64,000 bases of DNA from Pelotomaculum sp. PtaB.Bin104 (GTDB lineage Bacteria > Bacillota > Desulfotomaculia > Desulfotomaculales > Pelotomaculaceae): assembly GCA_002067205.1 (NCBI GenBank), contig MVQL01000209.1, forward strand, positions 111,407 through 175,406, written 5' to 3'. The notes under the pieces are model-generated. The model ran no database searches, was not told the origin of the DNA, and saw nothing but the letters and a program-made list of their open reading frames with translations. Positions 19,936-31,272 of this stretch are shown here, one piece after another (the first letter of the stretch is position 1; every line of letters begins with the position of its first letter). A program made the translations under genes and the position numbers.

Positions 19936-21012
19936 ATGCAGGCAATATTGGCTTTAGAAGACGGCACTGTCTTTACCGGCGAAGCTTTCGGTGCGACTGG
20001 TGAGAGTTGGGGCGAAGTGGTCTTCAATACCGGGATGACCGGTTATCAGGAGGTGCTCACAGATCCCTCATACTGCGGGCAAATTGTGACCATGACCTAC
20101 CCCCTTATAGGCAACTACGGTATTATGAAAGAGGACTTTGAGTCGAAAAAATCATATGTACGTGGCTTTGTAGTACGTGAGGAGTGTAAAGGCCCCAGCA
20201 ACTGGCGGCTCAATGAAACTATCGACAGCTTTTTAAAAAAAGAGAATGTGATCGGCTTATCCGGTATCGATACGCGGGCTTTGACCAGGCGGCTGCGCAG
20301 CTGCGGGACTATGCGCGGGGTGATCAGTACAGGCGGAAACGCTCAGAAGCTGGTGGCAAAGGCTAAGGCCTGCCCTCAGCTGTCCGGGCAGGAACTGGTG
20401 CCGGCAGTAGCCACCACTGAGGTTTTCACCCTGCCGGGCAGCGGGCGCCGAGTGGTATTGATGGACTTTGGAGCCAAACTGAACATATCCCGCTGCCTGC
20501 AGGAGCATGGCTGTGAGGTGGTAGTGGTCCCGCCTACCACGACGGCTAATGACATTCTGAACCTGAAACCGGCCGGGGTGATGCTATCCAACGGCCCGGG
20601 AGATCCCACCGACGTGCCTTACGCTATCGCCACAGTGCAAGCGCTGGTGGGCCGGATACCTATTTTCGGCATCTGCCTGGGCCACCAGATTCTGGGCCTG
20701 GCGCTTGGTGCAAAGACCTACAAGCTGAAATTCGGCCACCGGGGAGCTAACCACCCGGTGAAGGACCTGGCCACCGGACGGGTTTATGTATCTTCACATA
20801 ACCATGGCTTCTCCGTAGATGAGGAATCGCTGCAGGACCTGGACATCATGGTCACCCACCGCAACTTAAACGACGGCACAGTGGAGGGACTGAAGCACAA
20901 ATTCCTGCCGGCCTTTTCAGTACAGTACCACCCTGAAGCTTCACCGGGTCCGACAGACTCAGAATACATTTTTGATCAGTTCATGGCGTTGATGGACAGG
21001 GAGGGGAAATAA
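19936..21012 (+). CDS. carA: Carbamoyl-phosphate synthase small (glutaminase) subunit
   Basis: Supplies ammonia from glutamine to CarB. The class-I glutaminase nucleophile Cys is in [15 protein letters not shown] and the His/Glu pair in [12 protein letters not shown]. The N-terminal [15 protein letters not shown] fixes the start at the ATG of 19936, with GGAGGTG upstream; a frame 19 codons longer is not family-like. The stop is one base before the carB start. Confidence 0.96.
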   Translation: MQAILALEDGTVFTGEAFGATGESWGEVVFNTGMTGYQEVLTDPSYCGQIVTMTYPLIGNYGIMKEDFESKKSYVRGFVVREECKGPSNWRLNETIDSFLKKENVIGLSGIDTRALTRRLRSCGTMRGVISTGGNAQKLVAKAKACPQLSGQELVPAVATTEVFTLPGSGRRVVLMDFGAKLNISRCLQEHGCEVVVVPPTTTANDILNLKPAGVMLSNGPGDPTDVPYAIATVQALVGRIPIFGICLGHQILGLALGAKTYKLKFGHRGANHPVKDLATGRVYVSSHNHGFSVDEESLQDLDIMVTHRNLNDGTVEGLKHKFLPAFSVQYHPEASPGPTDSEYIFDQFMALMDREGK

Positions 21013-21013
21013 C

Positions 21014-24000
21014 ATGCCGGTAAAGGAAGGAATAAAGAAAGTACTGGTAATCGGCTCCGGCCCGATCATTATCGGACAGGCGGCAGAGTTTGACTATGCC
21101 GGAACCCAGGCCTGCCGCTCCCTGCGGGAGGAAGGCATTGAGGTGGTCCTGATCAACTCCAATCCGGCCACGATCATGACAGACCGCAATATGGCCGACC
21201 GAATTTATATCGAGCCACTGACCCCGGAATACGTAGCCAGGGTAATCCAGCAGGAAAAACCAGACGGGCTACTCCCTTCCCTGGGCGGCCAGGTGGGCCT
21301 AAACCTGGCCTTACAGCTAGCCGAGTCCGGTGTACTGGCCCGGGAAGGTGTAAAACTATTGGGCACCCCCCTGGAGTCAATCAAGCGCGCCGAGGACCGG
21401 GAATTATTTAAGGACATGATGCAGGAAATCGGTGAGCCTATTCCGGAAAGCACGATTGTGTCCACCGTAGAAGAGGCCGAAACCTTTGCCCTGGAAATTG
21501 GGTTGCCCCTGATCGTGCGCCCGGCCTATACCTTGGGCGGTACCGGCGGCGGCATTGCTTATACAATGGATGAACTGCATGATATTACGAGCAAGGGTTT
21601 AAAATACAGCATTATCAGCCAGGCATTGATCGAGCGCTGCGTGGTCGGTTGGAAAGAGCTGGAGTACGAGGTGATGCGGGACAGCGCCGACAACTGTATT
21701 ACTATCTGCAATATGGAAAACATCGACCCAATGGGTATCCATACCGGTGACAGCATCGTGGTGGCCCCCTCCCAGACTTTGAGCGATAAAGAGTACCAGC
21801 TGCTCAGGACAGCCTCCCTGAAAATCATCCGGGCACTGGGCATTGAAGGCGGATGTAACGTCCAGTTTGCCCTGGATCCGGCCAGCTTTCAATATTACGT
21901 AATTGAGGTCAACCCGCGGGTTTCCCGCTCCTCCGCCCTGGCCTCCAAGGCCACCGGCTACCCGATCGCCAAGGTGGCAGCAAAAATCGCTTTAGGCCTG
22001 ACCCTGGACGAGATTCAGAACGCGGTTACCGGCAAGACCTACGCCTGTTTTGAACCGGCGCTGGACTATGTAGTGGTGAAGTACCCGCGCTGGCCCTTCG
22101 ATAAATTTGCGCTGGCCGACCGGGAGCTGGGCACCCAAATGAAGGCCACCGGTGAGGTTATGGCTATCAACCGTACTTTGGAGGGCGCCCTCCTAAAAGC
22201 CATTCGCTCTTTGGAAATCGGGATGGACTACCTGGACCTGCCTGGGGCAAAGGTTCTAGGACAGGAAGAGCTGGAGGCCAAACTGGCCTGCGCGGAAGAT
22301 GAGCGCCTGTACTTGGTCGCCGAAGCCTTGCGCCGCGGCCTGACCGTTGAGCGGGTGCATGAAATTACCGGGATCGACGCCTTCTTCCTGTATAAAATCC
22401 AGGATATCCTTCAGTTAGAGAATGAGATTCGCAGCACTTCACCGGCAGGCAGCCCCTCTCCGGACCTGCTTAAGAGAGCAAAAATATTCGGGTTTTCCGA
22501 TGTCCACATGGCCAAGCTGACCGGGCTCAGCCAACCGGAGATCAGGGCCAGGCGCAAGGAAAGCGGGATATTGCCCACCTTCAAGATGGTGGACACCTGC
22601 GCATCAGAATTCGAGGCGGCGACACCTTACTATTACTCTTCCTACGACCAGGAGGATGAGGCCCAGATCTCCAGCCGGCGCAAGGTGGTGGTGCTGGGCT
22701 CCGGGCCAATCCGAATCGGCCAGGGCATCGAATTTGACTATTGCTCGGTCCACTCGGTCTGGGCGCTTAAGGAAGAGGGCTATGAAACAATCATTGTCAA
22801 CAATAACCCGGAAACAGTCAGCACCGACTTTGACACCGCTGACAAGCTTTACTTTGAGCCGTTGGTCACAGAAAACATATTGAACATATTGGACTTGGAA
22901 AAGCCCGAAGGTGTAATTGTCCAATTTGGCGGCCAAACAGCGATCAATCTGGCCGGCCCCCTGGAGCAGGCCGGGATTAAAATCCTGGGCACCACCGTGG
23001 ATGATATTGACCGGGCGGAAGACCGCGAGCGTTTTGATCGCCTGTTAATCGACCTGGGTATACCTAAACCACCCGGCCGGACTGCCTTTTCTGTGGAGGA
23101 GGCACTGGTTATCGCCTCGGAAATCGGGTATCCGGTGCTCGTGCGGCCCTCTTATGTGCTGGGCGGCCGTGCGATGGAAATCGTATATAATAACGATGAA
23201 CTGAACAACTATATGGCAACTGCAGTAAAAATAACACCCGAGCATCCGGTGCTGGTAGATAAGTACCTGATCGGCAAAGAGCTGGAGGTCGATGCTATTT
23301 GTGACGGCACGGACGTCCTCATCCCGGGCATCATGGAGCATATTGAGCGCGCCGGGGTACACTCCGGCGACAGCACTGCTGTTTACCCACCCCAGACGCT
23401 GAGCCGGCAGGTGCAGGAACTGGTGGTGGACTACACTACCAAGTTGACCCTGGCCTTAAACGTCAAAGGGGTCATTAATATCCAGTATGTGCTGCACGAA
23501 GACGGCATCTATGTCCTGGAAGTCAACCCCCGCTCCAGCCGGACCGTGCCTTACTTAAGCAAAATCACAGGGATTCCAATGATAAACCTGGCCACCAAGG
23601 TTATTATGGGTAAAACTCTTAAGGAGCTGGGCTACCATGGCGGACTTTATCCCGAAAGCACCGTGGTAGGGGTCAAGGCGCCGGTTTTTTCCTTCGCCAA
23701 GTTGCGGCAGGTGGACATTTCTCTGGGGCCGGAAATGAAGTCCACCGGGGAAGTGATGGGCGCACACCGTGACTTCAAGGTTGCCCTGTTCAAGGCGATG
23801 GTGTCGGCGGGCAGCATGTTCCCGAAAGAAGGCTCAGTCCTGGTAACTATCGCCGACCGTAATAAAGATGAGGCAATCCCGGTTATTAGAAGCCTGATAG
23901 ACCTGGGCTACCATGTTTTCGCCACCGCAGGCACCGCGGTGGCAATCAGGGCGGCCGGTCTTCCGGTGGAGCAGGTGCGCAAGGTCCACGAGGGTTCACC

Positions 24001-24250
24001 GCATATCGTCGATCTGATCCATACAAATAAAATTAACCTGGTGATCAACACACTGACCAGAGGGAAGGCACCGGAGCGAGACGGCTTCCAGATCAGGCGG
24101 GCGGCAGTTGAGTACGGTATCCCCTGCCTGACCTCGCTGGACACCACTAAGGCCATCCTGGATGTGCTCGCTGAAGAAAAATATAAAAAAGACCTAAGAC
24201 TCGTGCCGCTGCAGGAGTATGAGTTAGTTGAGGGTGCACCGGTGTCTTGA
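21014..24250 (+). CDS. carB: Carbamoyl-phosphate synthase large subunit
   Basis: A 1078-residue synthetase with two homologous ATP-grasp halves. The first begins [19 protein letters not shown] and the second, near residue 560, [16 protein letters not shown]. Metal- and ATP-binding motifs include [20 protein letters not shown] and [17 protein letters not shown]-terminal MGS-like allosteric domain (about 940-1070) includes [14 protein letters not shown]. It makes carbamoyl phosphate for pyrimidine synthesis (and arginine if no other copy exists). It is coupled to carA. Confidence 0.97.
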   Translation: MPVKEGIKKVLVIGSGPIIIGQAAEFDYAGTQACRSLREEGIEVVLINSNPATIMTDRNMADRIYIEPLTPEYVARVIQQEKPDGLLPSLGGQVGLNLALQLAESGVLAREGVKLLGTPLESIKRAEDRELFKDMMQEIGEPIPESTIVSTVEEAETFALEIGLPLIVRPAYTLGGTGGGIAYTMDELHDITSKGLKYSIISQALIERCVVGWKELEYEVMRDSADNCITICNMENIDPMGIHTGDSIVVAPSQTLSDKEYQLLRTASLKIIRALGIEGGCNVQFALDPASFQYYVIEVNPRVSRSSALASKATGYPIAKVAAKIALGLTLDEIQNAVTGKTYACFEPALDYVVVKYPRWPFDKFALADRELGTQMKATGEVMAINRTLEGALLKAIRSLEIGMDYLDLPGAKVLGQEELEAKLACAEDERLYLVAEALRRGLTVERVHEITGIDAFFLYKIQDILQLENEIRSTSPAGSPSPDLLKRAKIFGFSDVHMAKLTGLSQPEIRARRKESGILPTFKMVDTCASEFEAATPYYYSSYDQEDEAQISSRRKVVVLGSGPIRIGQGIEFDYCSVHSVWALKEEGYETIIVNNNPETVSTDFDTADKLYFEPLVTENILNILDLEKPEGVIVQFGGQTAINLAGPLEQAGIKILGTTVDDIDRAEDRERFDRLLIDLGIPKPPGRTAFSVEEALVIASEIGYPVLVRPSYVLGGRAMEIVYNNDELNNYMATAVKITPEHPVLVDKYLIGKELEVDAICDGTDVLIPGIMEHIERAGVHSGDSTAVYPPQTLSRQVQELVVDYTTKLTLALNVKGVINIQYVLHEDGIYVLEVNPRSSRTVPYLSKITGIPMINLATKVIMGKTLKELGYHGGLYPESTVVGVKAPVFSFAKLRQVDISLGPEMKSTGEVMGAHRDFKVALFKAMVSAGSMFPKEGSVLVTIADRNKDEAIPVIRSLIDLGYHVFATAGTAVAIRAAGLPVEQVRKVHEGSPHIVDLIHTNKINLVINTLTRGKAPERDGFQIRRAAVEYGIPCLTSLDTTKAILDVLAEEKYKKDLRLVPLQEYELVEGAPVS

Positions 24251-24369
24251 AGCCGGCTACCGGCGTTTGGATAAAGCCCACTGTGATTTATTAGAGCGTG
24301 TTGAACTCGGAGTCGGCTAAAGGATTGATAGCCTGACCCGGTTAACACTTACTTATTGGAGGTCATAAA

Positions 24370-25236
24370 TTGACGCTGCTAGTTGACGCCAAAGTTACCA
24401 AACAAGAAAGGATTGCACCCAGCCACTATCGGCTGAGCCTGCTGGTGCCGGAAATAGCTGCCGAGGCCAGGCCCGGGCAGTTTTTACAGGTGCGTTGCGG
24501 CAGTACCCTGGACCCCTTTTTGCGCCGTCCGATCAGTATCCATGCTGTGGACAGGAAAAAAGGTGTGGTAGCAATCCTTTATCGCGTGGCCGGCCGGGGC
24601 ACGGCCTTACTGGCCGAAAAAATTCGGGGTAATCAGGTGAGCTTGTTGGGGCCGCTGGGCAAAGGTTTCTCCATGCCGGAAAACCAGGCCCGGGTGAGCG
24701 TAGTGTCCGGCGGCATCGGCGTCGCTCCCCTTTATTTTCTTTTGGCAGAGCTTGCTGAGTCCAGTATAAGCGCCGACGTCTTCCTGGGGGCGGCGACAGC
24801 GGATCAATTGTTCTTGGCCAAGGAAATAACAGGACTCGGTCACCGGGTTTACACTGCCACCGATGACGGCTCGACCGGATACCACGGCCTGGTGACCGAG
24901 CTGTTTGTGGAGATTATGACACATACCGATCCCCCCAAGCCACATCTGAAAGGACAGGAAGGACTATTAAACGATCCCTTTGAAAGCATAATTGATAACA
25001 ATAGATATGCCATGATTTACGGGTGCGGCCCAGGCGGAATGCTGCGGCGGCTGACTGAAATTGTTAGAGCTGCCGGCATTCCCGGTGAGATCTCCCTGGA
25101 AGAGCGGATGGGCTGCGGCGTGGGGGCTTGCCTTTCCTGCGTGTGCAAAACCAGCACCAGTGAAGAAAGCATCCAATACAGTCGAGTCTGTACAGAAGGG
25201 CCGGTTTTCCCGGCCGTGGAGGTGGTATGGTCATGA
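24370..25236 (+). CDS. pyrK: Dihydroorotate dehydrogenase electron transfer subunit
   Basis: FAD and [2Fe-2S] subunit that passes electrons from PyrD to NAD+. The FAD-binding segment is [12 protein letters not shown], the NAD-binding start [16 protein letters not shown], and the cluster cysteines are in [15 protein letters not shown] and [10 protein letters not shown]. It starts with TTG behind TTGGAGG. At 288 residues it is about 30 longer than common PyrK; the extra part, around residues 190-215, sits between the NAD-binding and cluster regions. It overlaps pyrD by 10 bases. Confidence 0.94.
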   Translation: MTLLVDAKVTKQERIAPSHYRLSLLVPEIAAEARPGQFLQVRCGSTLDPFLRRPISIHAVDRKKGVVAILYRVAGRGTALLAEKIRGNQVSLLGPLGKGFSMPENQARVSVVSGGIGVAPLYFLLAELAESSISADVFLGAATADQLFLAKEITGLGHRVYTATDDGSTGYHGLVTELFVEIMTHTDPPKPHLKGQEGLLNDPFESIIDNNRYAMIYGCGPGGMLRRLTEIVRAAGIPGEISLEERMGCGVGACLSCVCKTSTSEESIQYSRVCTEGPVFPAVEVVWS

Positions 25237-26189
25237 GCATTGGGAATTTTCCCAAGGCCGCGGGCAAGCCTAACCTAGCGGTAAACATTGGCGGCTTGCG
25301 AATGAAAAATCCGGTCACTGTGGCCTCAGGCACCTTTGGCTTCGGGCCGGAATACGCCCCCTACCTGGATTTAAACGGCCTGGGCGCTATCGTGGTTAAA
25401 GGGATCACCTTGCTGCCGCGCGCTGGCAACACCACACCCAGGCTGGTGGAAACACCGGCCGGCGTCTTAAACTCCATTGGACTGCAAAACCCCGGCGTTG
25501 AGCGGTTCATTGCCGAGGCACTGCCCTTCCTGGCAGACTTTGACCTGCCGGTGATTGTGAATATGGCCGGCGATACGGCGCAGGACTACGCCCGGCTGGC
25601 GGAAAAGCTCAGCCGCACCCCCGGTGTGTCTGCCCTGGAGGTAAATATCTCGTGCCCCAACGTGAAAAAGGGCGGTCTGCAGTTTGGCAGTGACCCGGCG
25701 TCAGCCGCTGAAGTCACCCGGCTGGTGAAAGAGAGTACGCAGCTACCGGTGATTATTAAGCTTTCCCCTAACGTCACCAGCATCGTGGCAGTGGCCGAAA
25801 AGGTGGCCGAATCAGGTGCAGACGCACTCTCCCTGATCAACACCCTGCTCGGAATGGCCATCGACATCAGGACCAGGCGCCCGGTTTTAGGCAATATCCT
25901 GGGTGGGCTCTCCGGACCAGCCGTGAAACCGGTAGCCCTCCGGGCCGTCTGGCAGGTGCGCCAGGCCGTAAAGCTGCCGATCATCGGCATGGGCGGCATC
26001 ACCTCCGCCACAGATGCGATCGAGTTCCTCCTGGCCGGGGCCACAGCGGTAGCAGTTGGCTCCGCTAACTTTGTCAACCCGCGGGCCACAATGGAGGTAC
26101 TGGAAGGAATTGAAAGGTACATGCTCGAAAACTGTTTCCATGATATCAGTGAAATTTCTGGCCTTGCCCATACCCAGAATACAATTTAA
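25227..26189 (+). CDS. pyrD: Dihydroorotate dehydrogenase, NAD-linked catalytic subunit (class 1B)
   Basis: FMN-dependent oxidation of dihydroorotate to orotate, working with PyrK. Conserved features are [37 protein letters not shown] (containing the class-1 catalytic Cys), and [20 protein letters not shown] for FMN phosphate binding. The length is 320 residues. ATG 25227 and ATG 25233 both lie behind GTGGAGG, so the first two residues are uncertain. It ends the operon. Confidence 0.95.
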   Translation: MVMSIGNFPKAAGKPNLAVNIGGLRMKNPVTVASGTFGFGPEYAPYLDLNGLGAIVVKGITLLPRAGNTTPRLVETPAGVLNSIGLQNPGVERFIAEALPFLADFDLPVIVNMAGDTAQDYARLAEKLSRTPGVSALEVNISCPNVKKGGLQFGSDPASAAEVTRLVKESTQLPVIIKLSPNVTSIVAVAEKVAESGADALSLINTLLGMAIDIRTRRPVLGNILGGLSGPAVKPVALRAVWQVRQAVKLPIIGMGGITSATDAIEFLLAGATAVAVGSANFVNPRATMEVLEGIERYMLENCFHDISEISGLAHTQNTI

Positions 26190-26586
26190 TGAACCCACTA
26201 TGCATAATCCCATGGTAAATATTAAACGCCGCTTACTGATGGCGCTATCGTTTCATGAAACCACGGCAATTATATAATTTCTGGCGCTGCTTTTTATATC
26301 TTGGTAGATAGACAATAGTTGATCTAACATTAAAGTCAACAAATAGCTTCTCAAGAGTTAACTCTATTCAATTTTATCTGTTATATTAAATGCTATATAC
26401 AATCATAACTTTAAGTCAATTTGCAGTCAATCAACGAATTATTGAAATATTAAGGTAATTAAATATTATAATTAGACGGACAGGTTTTATTTCCAGGAGA
26501 AAACTGTTTACGTTAACCGGTGAACCACGTCACCGTCATTTAAGCATTGTAACTGTCGAAAATTGCCAATGCAAGGAGGATTGCAA
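26190..26586. other. Intergenic region after pyrD
   Basis: About 400 AT-rich bases. I see no terminator hairpin with a U-run and no clear promoter. The end carries the AAGGAGGA ribosome site of the DUF2889 gene. Confidence 0.5.
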
Positions 26587-27408
26587 GTGCAGGCTTTATA
26601 TCAAGTTAATCGCTTTATAACCGTAGATACGTTAGGTGAAGACGAACTGCTCTCTAAAAGCATATATTCAAGCACTGATGTCGAGGCGGTTGGCCAACTA
26701 ATAGCCAATCAGGACAGTCTTCGGATTAATAAGGCGCAGTGGGATATTTACCGTTCTCCGGGCAGTGTTTTGAACGGTGGCAAAGAGTTACCCGGGCTAA
26801 TCGGTGTCGAAGCTTACTTAAATTCCGGGAAGGAATTAAAACGTGTGATAGGCGAGGAATCGGATGGTCTACCCAGGGAATTGCTGGCTGAGTGTGTCAA
26901 AGGGATTATACAGGCAGAAACATTTATTTTTGAAAAAAGGGGCTTTTTGTCCCCCCAGGCTTATGAAGAACACTGGGACAAAATTTATTTGAATATATGC
27001 CGGTATTACAGCCACTTGGAACTTGGCCTGCGCAGGTGGTTTGAACATATTGGCTACAGTGAGCGAACACAGAATCTTTATAACAGGAGTAAAAGTTGCA
27101 CTGTTTGCCGCCAAGACGACGGAGAATTATCGGCATCCGGAAGCTTTATCGATTCCTTCCATGAACTTTTTGTGCAGATTACCGTAAACACTAAGGGGAT
27201 TGTCACTGACGCCTCAGGAAATTACCTGCGTGCTCCGGACCCGGTTTGTTATGAAAGCAGTGAGCATATGGAAAAAATTATTGGAAAAAACATTACAAGA
27301 ACAAACAAGAAGGAAATAATTGAATTAGCCGGTGGTCCGCATGGTTGTGATCACCTGGTAGATCTTGTTTATGATCTAAGCAGGGCAGTAGGGCATGTCT
27401 TTGATTAG
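26587..27408 (+). CDS. DUF2889 domain protein
   Basis: A 273-residue protein. The C-terminal half (about 170-270) fits DUF2889: a HELFVQITVNTKGIVTDASG strand region followed by VCYES and the hallmark ELAGGPHGCDHLVDLVYDLSRA. The N-terminal half (VNRFITVDTLGEDELLSKSI) is shared only with the neighbouring paralogue. It has no signal peptide or membrane segment. DUF2889 has no established function that I know of; the conserved Cys/His suggests metal or cofactor contact, but that is a guess. I chose the GTG at 26587 because AAGGAGGA is six bases upstream and the paralogue begins at the same point. Confidence 0.8.
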   Translation: MQALYQVNRFITVDTLGEDELLSKSIYSSTDVEAVGQLIANQDSLRINKAQWDIYRSPGSVLNGGKELPGLIGVEAYLNSGKELKRVIGEESDGLPRELLAECVKGIIQAETFIFEKRGFLSPQAYEEHWDKIYLNICRYYSHLELGLRRWFEHIGYSERTQNLYNRSKSCTVCRQDDGELSASGSFIDSFHELFVQITVNTKGIVTDASGNYLRAPDPVCYESSEHMEKIIGKNITRTNKKEIIELAGGPHGCDHLVDLVYDLSRAVGHVFD

Positions 27409-27462
27409 AACTAAATCCAAAGCTCGAACTACACACCAATGGAACATAAGGAGAAATGCTGA

Positions 27463-28303
27463 ATGAAGTCCGTATATCAAATCAATCACTTTACTACTGT
27501 AGAAACGCTTGGGGATGATGAACTACTGGCTAAAAGCATTCTTTTAAGCACTTTTTTCGAAGCAGCCGGCCGGCTGATAGTCGATCAGAGCAGTTTTAAG
27601 ATTAAAAAGGCACGATGGGATATTTACCGTTCTCCGGGCAGCAGTTTGAACGGCGGCAGTGAAATACCCGGGCTAACTGGAATCGAGGCTTATTTGAATT
27701 CTGGCGGGGCCTTAAGCCGTATAAATTGGACAGGAAGCAGGCGGACTGCTTAGAGAACTGCTGACTGAGTGTATCAAAGGGATTATCCAGGCGGAGGCAT
27801 TCATTTTTCGTAAAAGAGGATACCCGTCCCTCCAGGTTTACGGGGAGTACTGGGACAGGGATTATTTGAACGCCTGCCGGTACTTTAGTAACCTGGAGCG
27901 ACGGTTAAGCAGGTGGTATGATGAGCCTGATTATGGCGATCGTGTGCTGACTCTGTTTAGCCGCAACAAAAGTTGCACCCTTTGCCGTCAAAATGATGGA
28001 AATTTAACAGCATCCGGGAACTTTATCGATACCTTCCATGAAGTCTTCATAGAGCTCATAATGAATAACAAGGGATTTGTTACTGCCTCTTCAGGGAATT
28101 TAAGCCGTGCTACTGGCCAGGTTTGCGCTGAAAGCATTGAGCTTATTGTTAAAATTGATCTAAATATTACCAAGTTAAGTAAAAAGGAAATAGGAGAATT
28201 AGTTGGTGGCCCACAGGGTTGTGATCACCTGGTTGATCTTGTTAATGAGCTTAGCAGAGCAGTGGCGACTGTCATTGGCGGGAAGTATAATCTCAAGCTC
28301 TAG
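27463..28303 (+). pseudogene. Second DUF2889 paralogue, interrupted by a one-base frameshift
   Basis: Same architecture as the gene before it, starting MKSVYQINHFTTVETLGDDE and ending with ELVGGPQGCDHLVDLVNE. The frame breaks in the A run at 27723-27725. Removing one A turns the local reading from RIN into RIIGQEAGGLLRELLTEC, which aligns with RVIGEESDGLPRELLAEC of the intact paralogue. The rest of the reading frame is clean, so the event is recent or is a sequencing error. CTAAGGAG-type ribosome site (ATAAGGAG) precedes the ATG. Confidence 0.8.
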
Positions 28304-28621
28304 AATTCGATATTAACAAGTAATGCTTTACTTTACATACTTTGGAACAACTGATGGAACCTCTTACTCCATTTAATCTAATTACTGGCCACCATCTCTT
28401 AAATAATTGACACAAACATATCCACAGTAGTTAACTCACAACTATCTTCCTCGATATTTTTAGTTGACAAGCTATACAAAATAAGGCTGGCAGACGGCAA
28501 GCCCGCTGATCCGTTTCAGCCTTGCTGCAAGCTGCTCCCGGTAAGTTACCGGATGGCGCAGATAGGCTTCCAGCTCTTGCAAAGCTTCAGGGAAATACGT
28601 TTAAAAAGCAGGGTGATCAGT

Positions 28622-28828
28622 CACATGAATTCCTTGAAATATATCTTCAATGAACCCGTACTCTTTGGGATTGAGAAGGGCGAAGCGGAAAACTTTCTTC
28701 GATCCCTAGGTTTTGACCGGGCTGAAGATTACCCATCTTGGCGGCTTCATGAGTTTTATATAAAGCCGATGGTGCCAGAGCGACCCATTTCAGATGTATT
28801 CGCCATAGCAACCGCTTATAAAGACTAG
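28622..28828 (+). pseudogene. C-terminal fragment of a leucine-carboxyl-methyltransferase-like SAM methyltransferase
   Basis: NEPVLFGIEKGEAENFLRSL followed by GFDRAEDYPS and FYIKPMVPERPISDVFAI resembles the C-terminal third of LCMT-type class I methyltransferases. The SAM-binding N-terminal part is absent: upstream sequence on this strand is unrelated. On the opposite strand just upstream there is another closed protein tail (LQELEAYLRHPVTYREQLAA, about 28490-28590). Two unrelated tails abutting suggest deletion and decay. Confidence 0.45.
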
Positions 28829-28870
28829 ATGTTCAGAGTAGCATCAGTTATTTGTTTATGCGCGCTATCG

Positions 28871-29554
28871 CTATTCAGAAATTCTGCGATACACAAGGTA
28901 AGAGTAGACAACTGGGACGATTACCGCCAGGGCGAGTGCTGCCGCCAGTACCAGCGCGCCAGCCGAGCCCCCCAGCAGCGCCCCGGCTAGCCCTAGAATA
29001 CCGGCCGCAACCCAAATCCGGCCGCCCAAACGGTGTGTTTTCTGCCACACTTCCTCACTAGCCAGTGTCCATGGTGTTTTGATACCCACAAAATAGTTGT
29101 GGCGAAGCTGCCCCATACGGCTGCCGATGATCAAGATCAACAGGGACACTCCTGCAGGTATAACTTTGCCTACTGGCACCTGGAAACCTAAAACGCTTAA
29201 AACAACAACCAGGTGGATACAGATCATAAAAATTACTGTTGCCGCTTTAATAGCCCGGTAAGCCCCGGCAAAATTTTCGTAATTTTCACGGCGAGGGTCA
29301 ATTAAAGGGACAAACAGCATCAACAAATAAATGCCGGCGGTCATCAGGGGAATGCCGAAGGCCCCCCAAAAGCGTGAGGAATAGCCGTCAACCTCACCTC
29401 TGAAGTTCCAGTGGCTGGCTACCCGCTCGGGCAATTGCGGGTAAATAACCGCCCCCAGCACCAGCGCTGCTACAATCAACAGCCATAATGGCCATTCCTG
29501 TAACAAAGTATTAATTAAGCTTGGTGAGTGTTTATTACCTTTATTCAAAAACAT
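28871..29554 (-). CDS. SdpI-family membrane protein (DUF1648 plus SdpI domain)
   Basis: A 227-residue integral membrane protein with about six helices. The first part matches DUF1648 (PERVASHWNFRGEVDGYSSR). The second matches the SdpI region (RHNYFVGIKTPWTLASEEVW followed by QKTHRLGGRIW). In Bacillus, SdpI gives immunity to the SdpC toxin and sequesters the SdpR repressor, but most family members are of unknown role, and no sdpABC genes or ArsR-type repressor lie beside it. The ATG at 29554 is chosen because AGAAGGGG lies just upstream. Confidence 0.85.
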   Translation of the reverse strand: MFLNKGNKHSPSLINTLLQEWPLWLLIVAALVLGAVIYPQLPERVASHWNFRGEVDGYSSRFWGAFGIPLMTAGIYLLMLFVPLIDPRRENYENFAGAYRAIKAATVIFMICIHLVVVLSVLGFQVPVGKVIPAGVSLLILIIGSRMGQLRHNYFVGIKTPWTLASEEVWQKTHRLGGRIWVAAGILGLAGALLGGSAGALVLAAALALAVIVPVVYSYLVYRRISE

Positions 29555-29886
29555 TACCCCTTCTCTTATAGTAAGCAAAATCGTGATATAACTTAAACAC
29601 CGATTTAGCTTTATTAATGCCGGGTCCCTCGGCTGTAGTTAATAGCTGATAATTCTAGGTTAATGCTATCTCCATTGATCCTCTTTAATATGCTTATCAT
29701 AATGTTTTATGTCTTCAACCTCCACTGGTTTTTTTTACTAGCCGAATCATTTTTCCAATCAACAACTCATCTATCAATTATTCTAGATAAAAAAACCTAC
29801 CGTCAGTATTTCACAAATACAGTAGTAGGTTCTCCAGATTTTTGTCAAATTCCAAGTATGTTAATTAGCACAGTTTGCGTATTTTT
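29555..29886. other. Intergenic region with a terminator
   Basis: About 330 AT-rich bases without a gene; it contains the terminator at 29785-29831. Confidence 0.6.
29785..29831 (-). terminator. Intrinsic terminator of the lipoprotein gene
   Basis: AACCTAC (29794-29800) pairs with GTAGGTT (29825-29831) with further pairing inside (GTATTT/AAATAC). On the minus strand the stem is followed by TTTTTTTATCT. Confidence 0.8.
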
Positions 29887-30804
29887 TTAAAGTAATTCGG
29901 TTGGTTGCAAAGGATGGCCTTGTAAAATCTGTTCCACCTCTTCAAATCCGGCTGGAAACGCATAATTGTACCTGGCCGGCAGAGCAAAAATGTATTTGTT
30001 ATTACGGCCAAGTTCACTTGGCGGTATAGGTGCTGCACCAACACTGATTTCAGCCTTCTGCAGCAAATTCCATTGGTCAGGGGTAAAGATCATAATCGGG
30101 ATATCCTGCCGTGGTTCTTTAGCGGTCCATTGAGGATGTCTAATTTTAATGATCTGGCCGATTTCAACAATTTTGCCGCTTTGTGCGCCGGCCACAGCAG
30201 TGCCTTCCCATTTGTCTATTACAATTGAATAATTTTCCCAGCTCTTCGGCAAGGCAAAGGTGAAGCCATATTGACTGTTTTTATATATGGTTGAATTTGT
30301 GCCCACGTAAGCGCCAAGCGTCACGGAGTCAATGAGCCAACTGTCATGGGCCTTTTTTACGATAAGGGTGATTGGCCGCCTGGCAGCAACCCCTCCACCG
30401 GCCTGCTCCGCACTGCTTATTTCAATTATTTCTCCAGTTACCTCATATGTACCCACGTCTATTTTTTGATTAGTTTTAATATCGATCCGTTCCGGCCACG
30501 GGCTGGAAACCATCCGCCCCGGAGCATTTTGCGGGTCTCCCTGCCATTTTGCCAGAAGACCCGGGGTGACCAGGCTGCCGTAATTTTCCTGCATACTCTT
30601 ACCCACAATATCCTGAGGAGCTAAAAGCGAGACCATTTTAAGCTTGCTGCCGAAATTCTGCACCAGACTCGCCACAGCTTGCCTGTCGCCCTCATCATTT
30701 TGCTGAACTGCCCCGTTCAAAGGAGTTATGTTTTCTTCACTCCTGCAGCCCGATATTGTAACACTCAGCAATAAAAAAAGTGCGACCAAAATTAGCTTTT
30801 TCAT
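29887..30804 (-). CDS. Lipoprotein of unknown function
   Basis: A 305-residue exported protein. The lipoprotein signal peptide is MKKLILVALFLLLSVTISGC with the lipidated Cys20, and anchoring to the outer face of the membrane is expected. A first region (about 40-170) has an NTF2-like feel (SLVTPGLLAKW ... SWLIDSVTLG). The second begins with YKNSQYGFTFALPKSWENYS, a pattern seen in PsbP-like or other secreted beta-rich domains. I do not recognise a specific family. It ends in a strong terminator and appears monocistronic. Confidence 0.8.
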   Translation of the reverse strand: MKKLILVALFLLLSVTISGCRSEENITPLNGAVQQNDEGDRQAVASLVQNFGSKLKMVSLLAPQDIVGKSMQENYGSLVTPGLLAKWQGDPQNAPGRMVSSPWPERIDIKTNQKIDVGTYEVTGEIIEISSAEQAGGGVAARRPITLIVKKAHDSWLIDSVTLGAYVGTNSTIYKNSQYGFTFALPKSWENYSIVIDKWEGTAVAGAQSGKIVEIGQIIKIRHPQWTAKEPRQDIPIMIFTPDQWNLLQKAEISVGAAPIPPSELGRNNKYIFALPARYNYAFPAGFEEVEQILQGHPLQPTELL

Positions 30805-31272
30805 TCTCTCACTTCCTTTGACAAATTATTTCCCTATGGACTTTTTTCAATGTCTCTCTTACAATTATCACTTTTGGTTTACCGGTTAATTCCATATGTA
30901 GCTTATCTTTCTTGATAGTTACGTTCACGCACCGTGTTCTATCTGAAATAGAAACGTTGTTTCAAAACAGGCTCTTAATATATTTAATACGTGGGGTTCT
31001 AACCGAAATACGGAATATCATCTTAGGAACGCTTATTTTGTCTTGGCTTTTTTGTAGACGGTGACCATGCCCTTAGAAAACCGGTAAATTTACTAATTGG
31101 ATTCTCCTGGTCCTTTAACCCATTCGAAAATTTCAGACTTCATATTATCCATTGGAGCAAAAACCCTGCAGTAAGGAAAAGGTATTTTTAAATGTCATGT
31201 CCAATTCAGATATAGTAATGTTCCTCTGTTGACGTAATATAGTATAACTAAAAAAATAAAAGGTGGTTAAAT
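30805..31272. other. Divergent intergenic region between two lipoprotein genes
   Basis: About 470 AT-rich bases with no gene. It must carry promoters for both lipoprotein genes; TATAGTATAACT near 31238-31250 could be a -10 region for the plus-strand gene, but no well-spaced -35 is evident. Confidence 0.5.
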
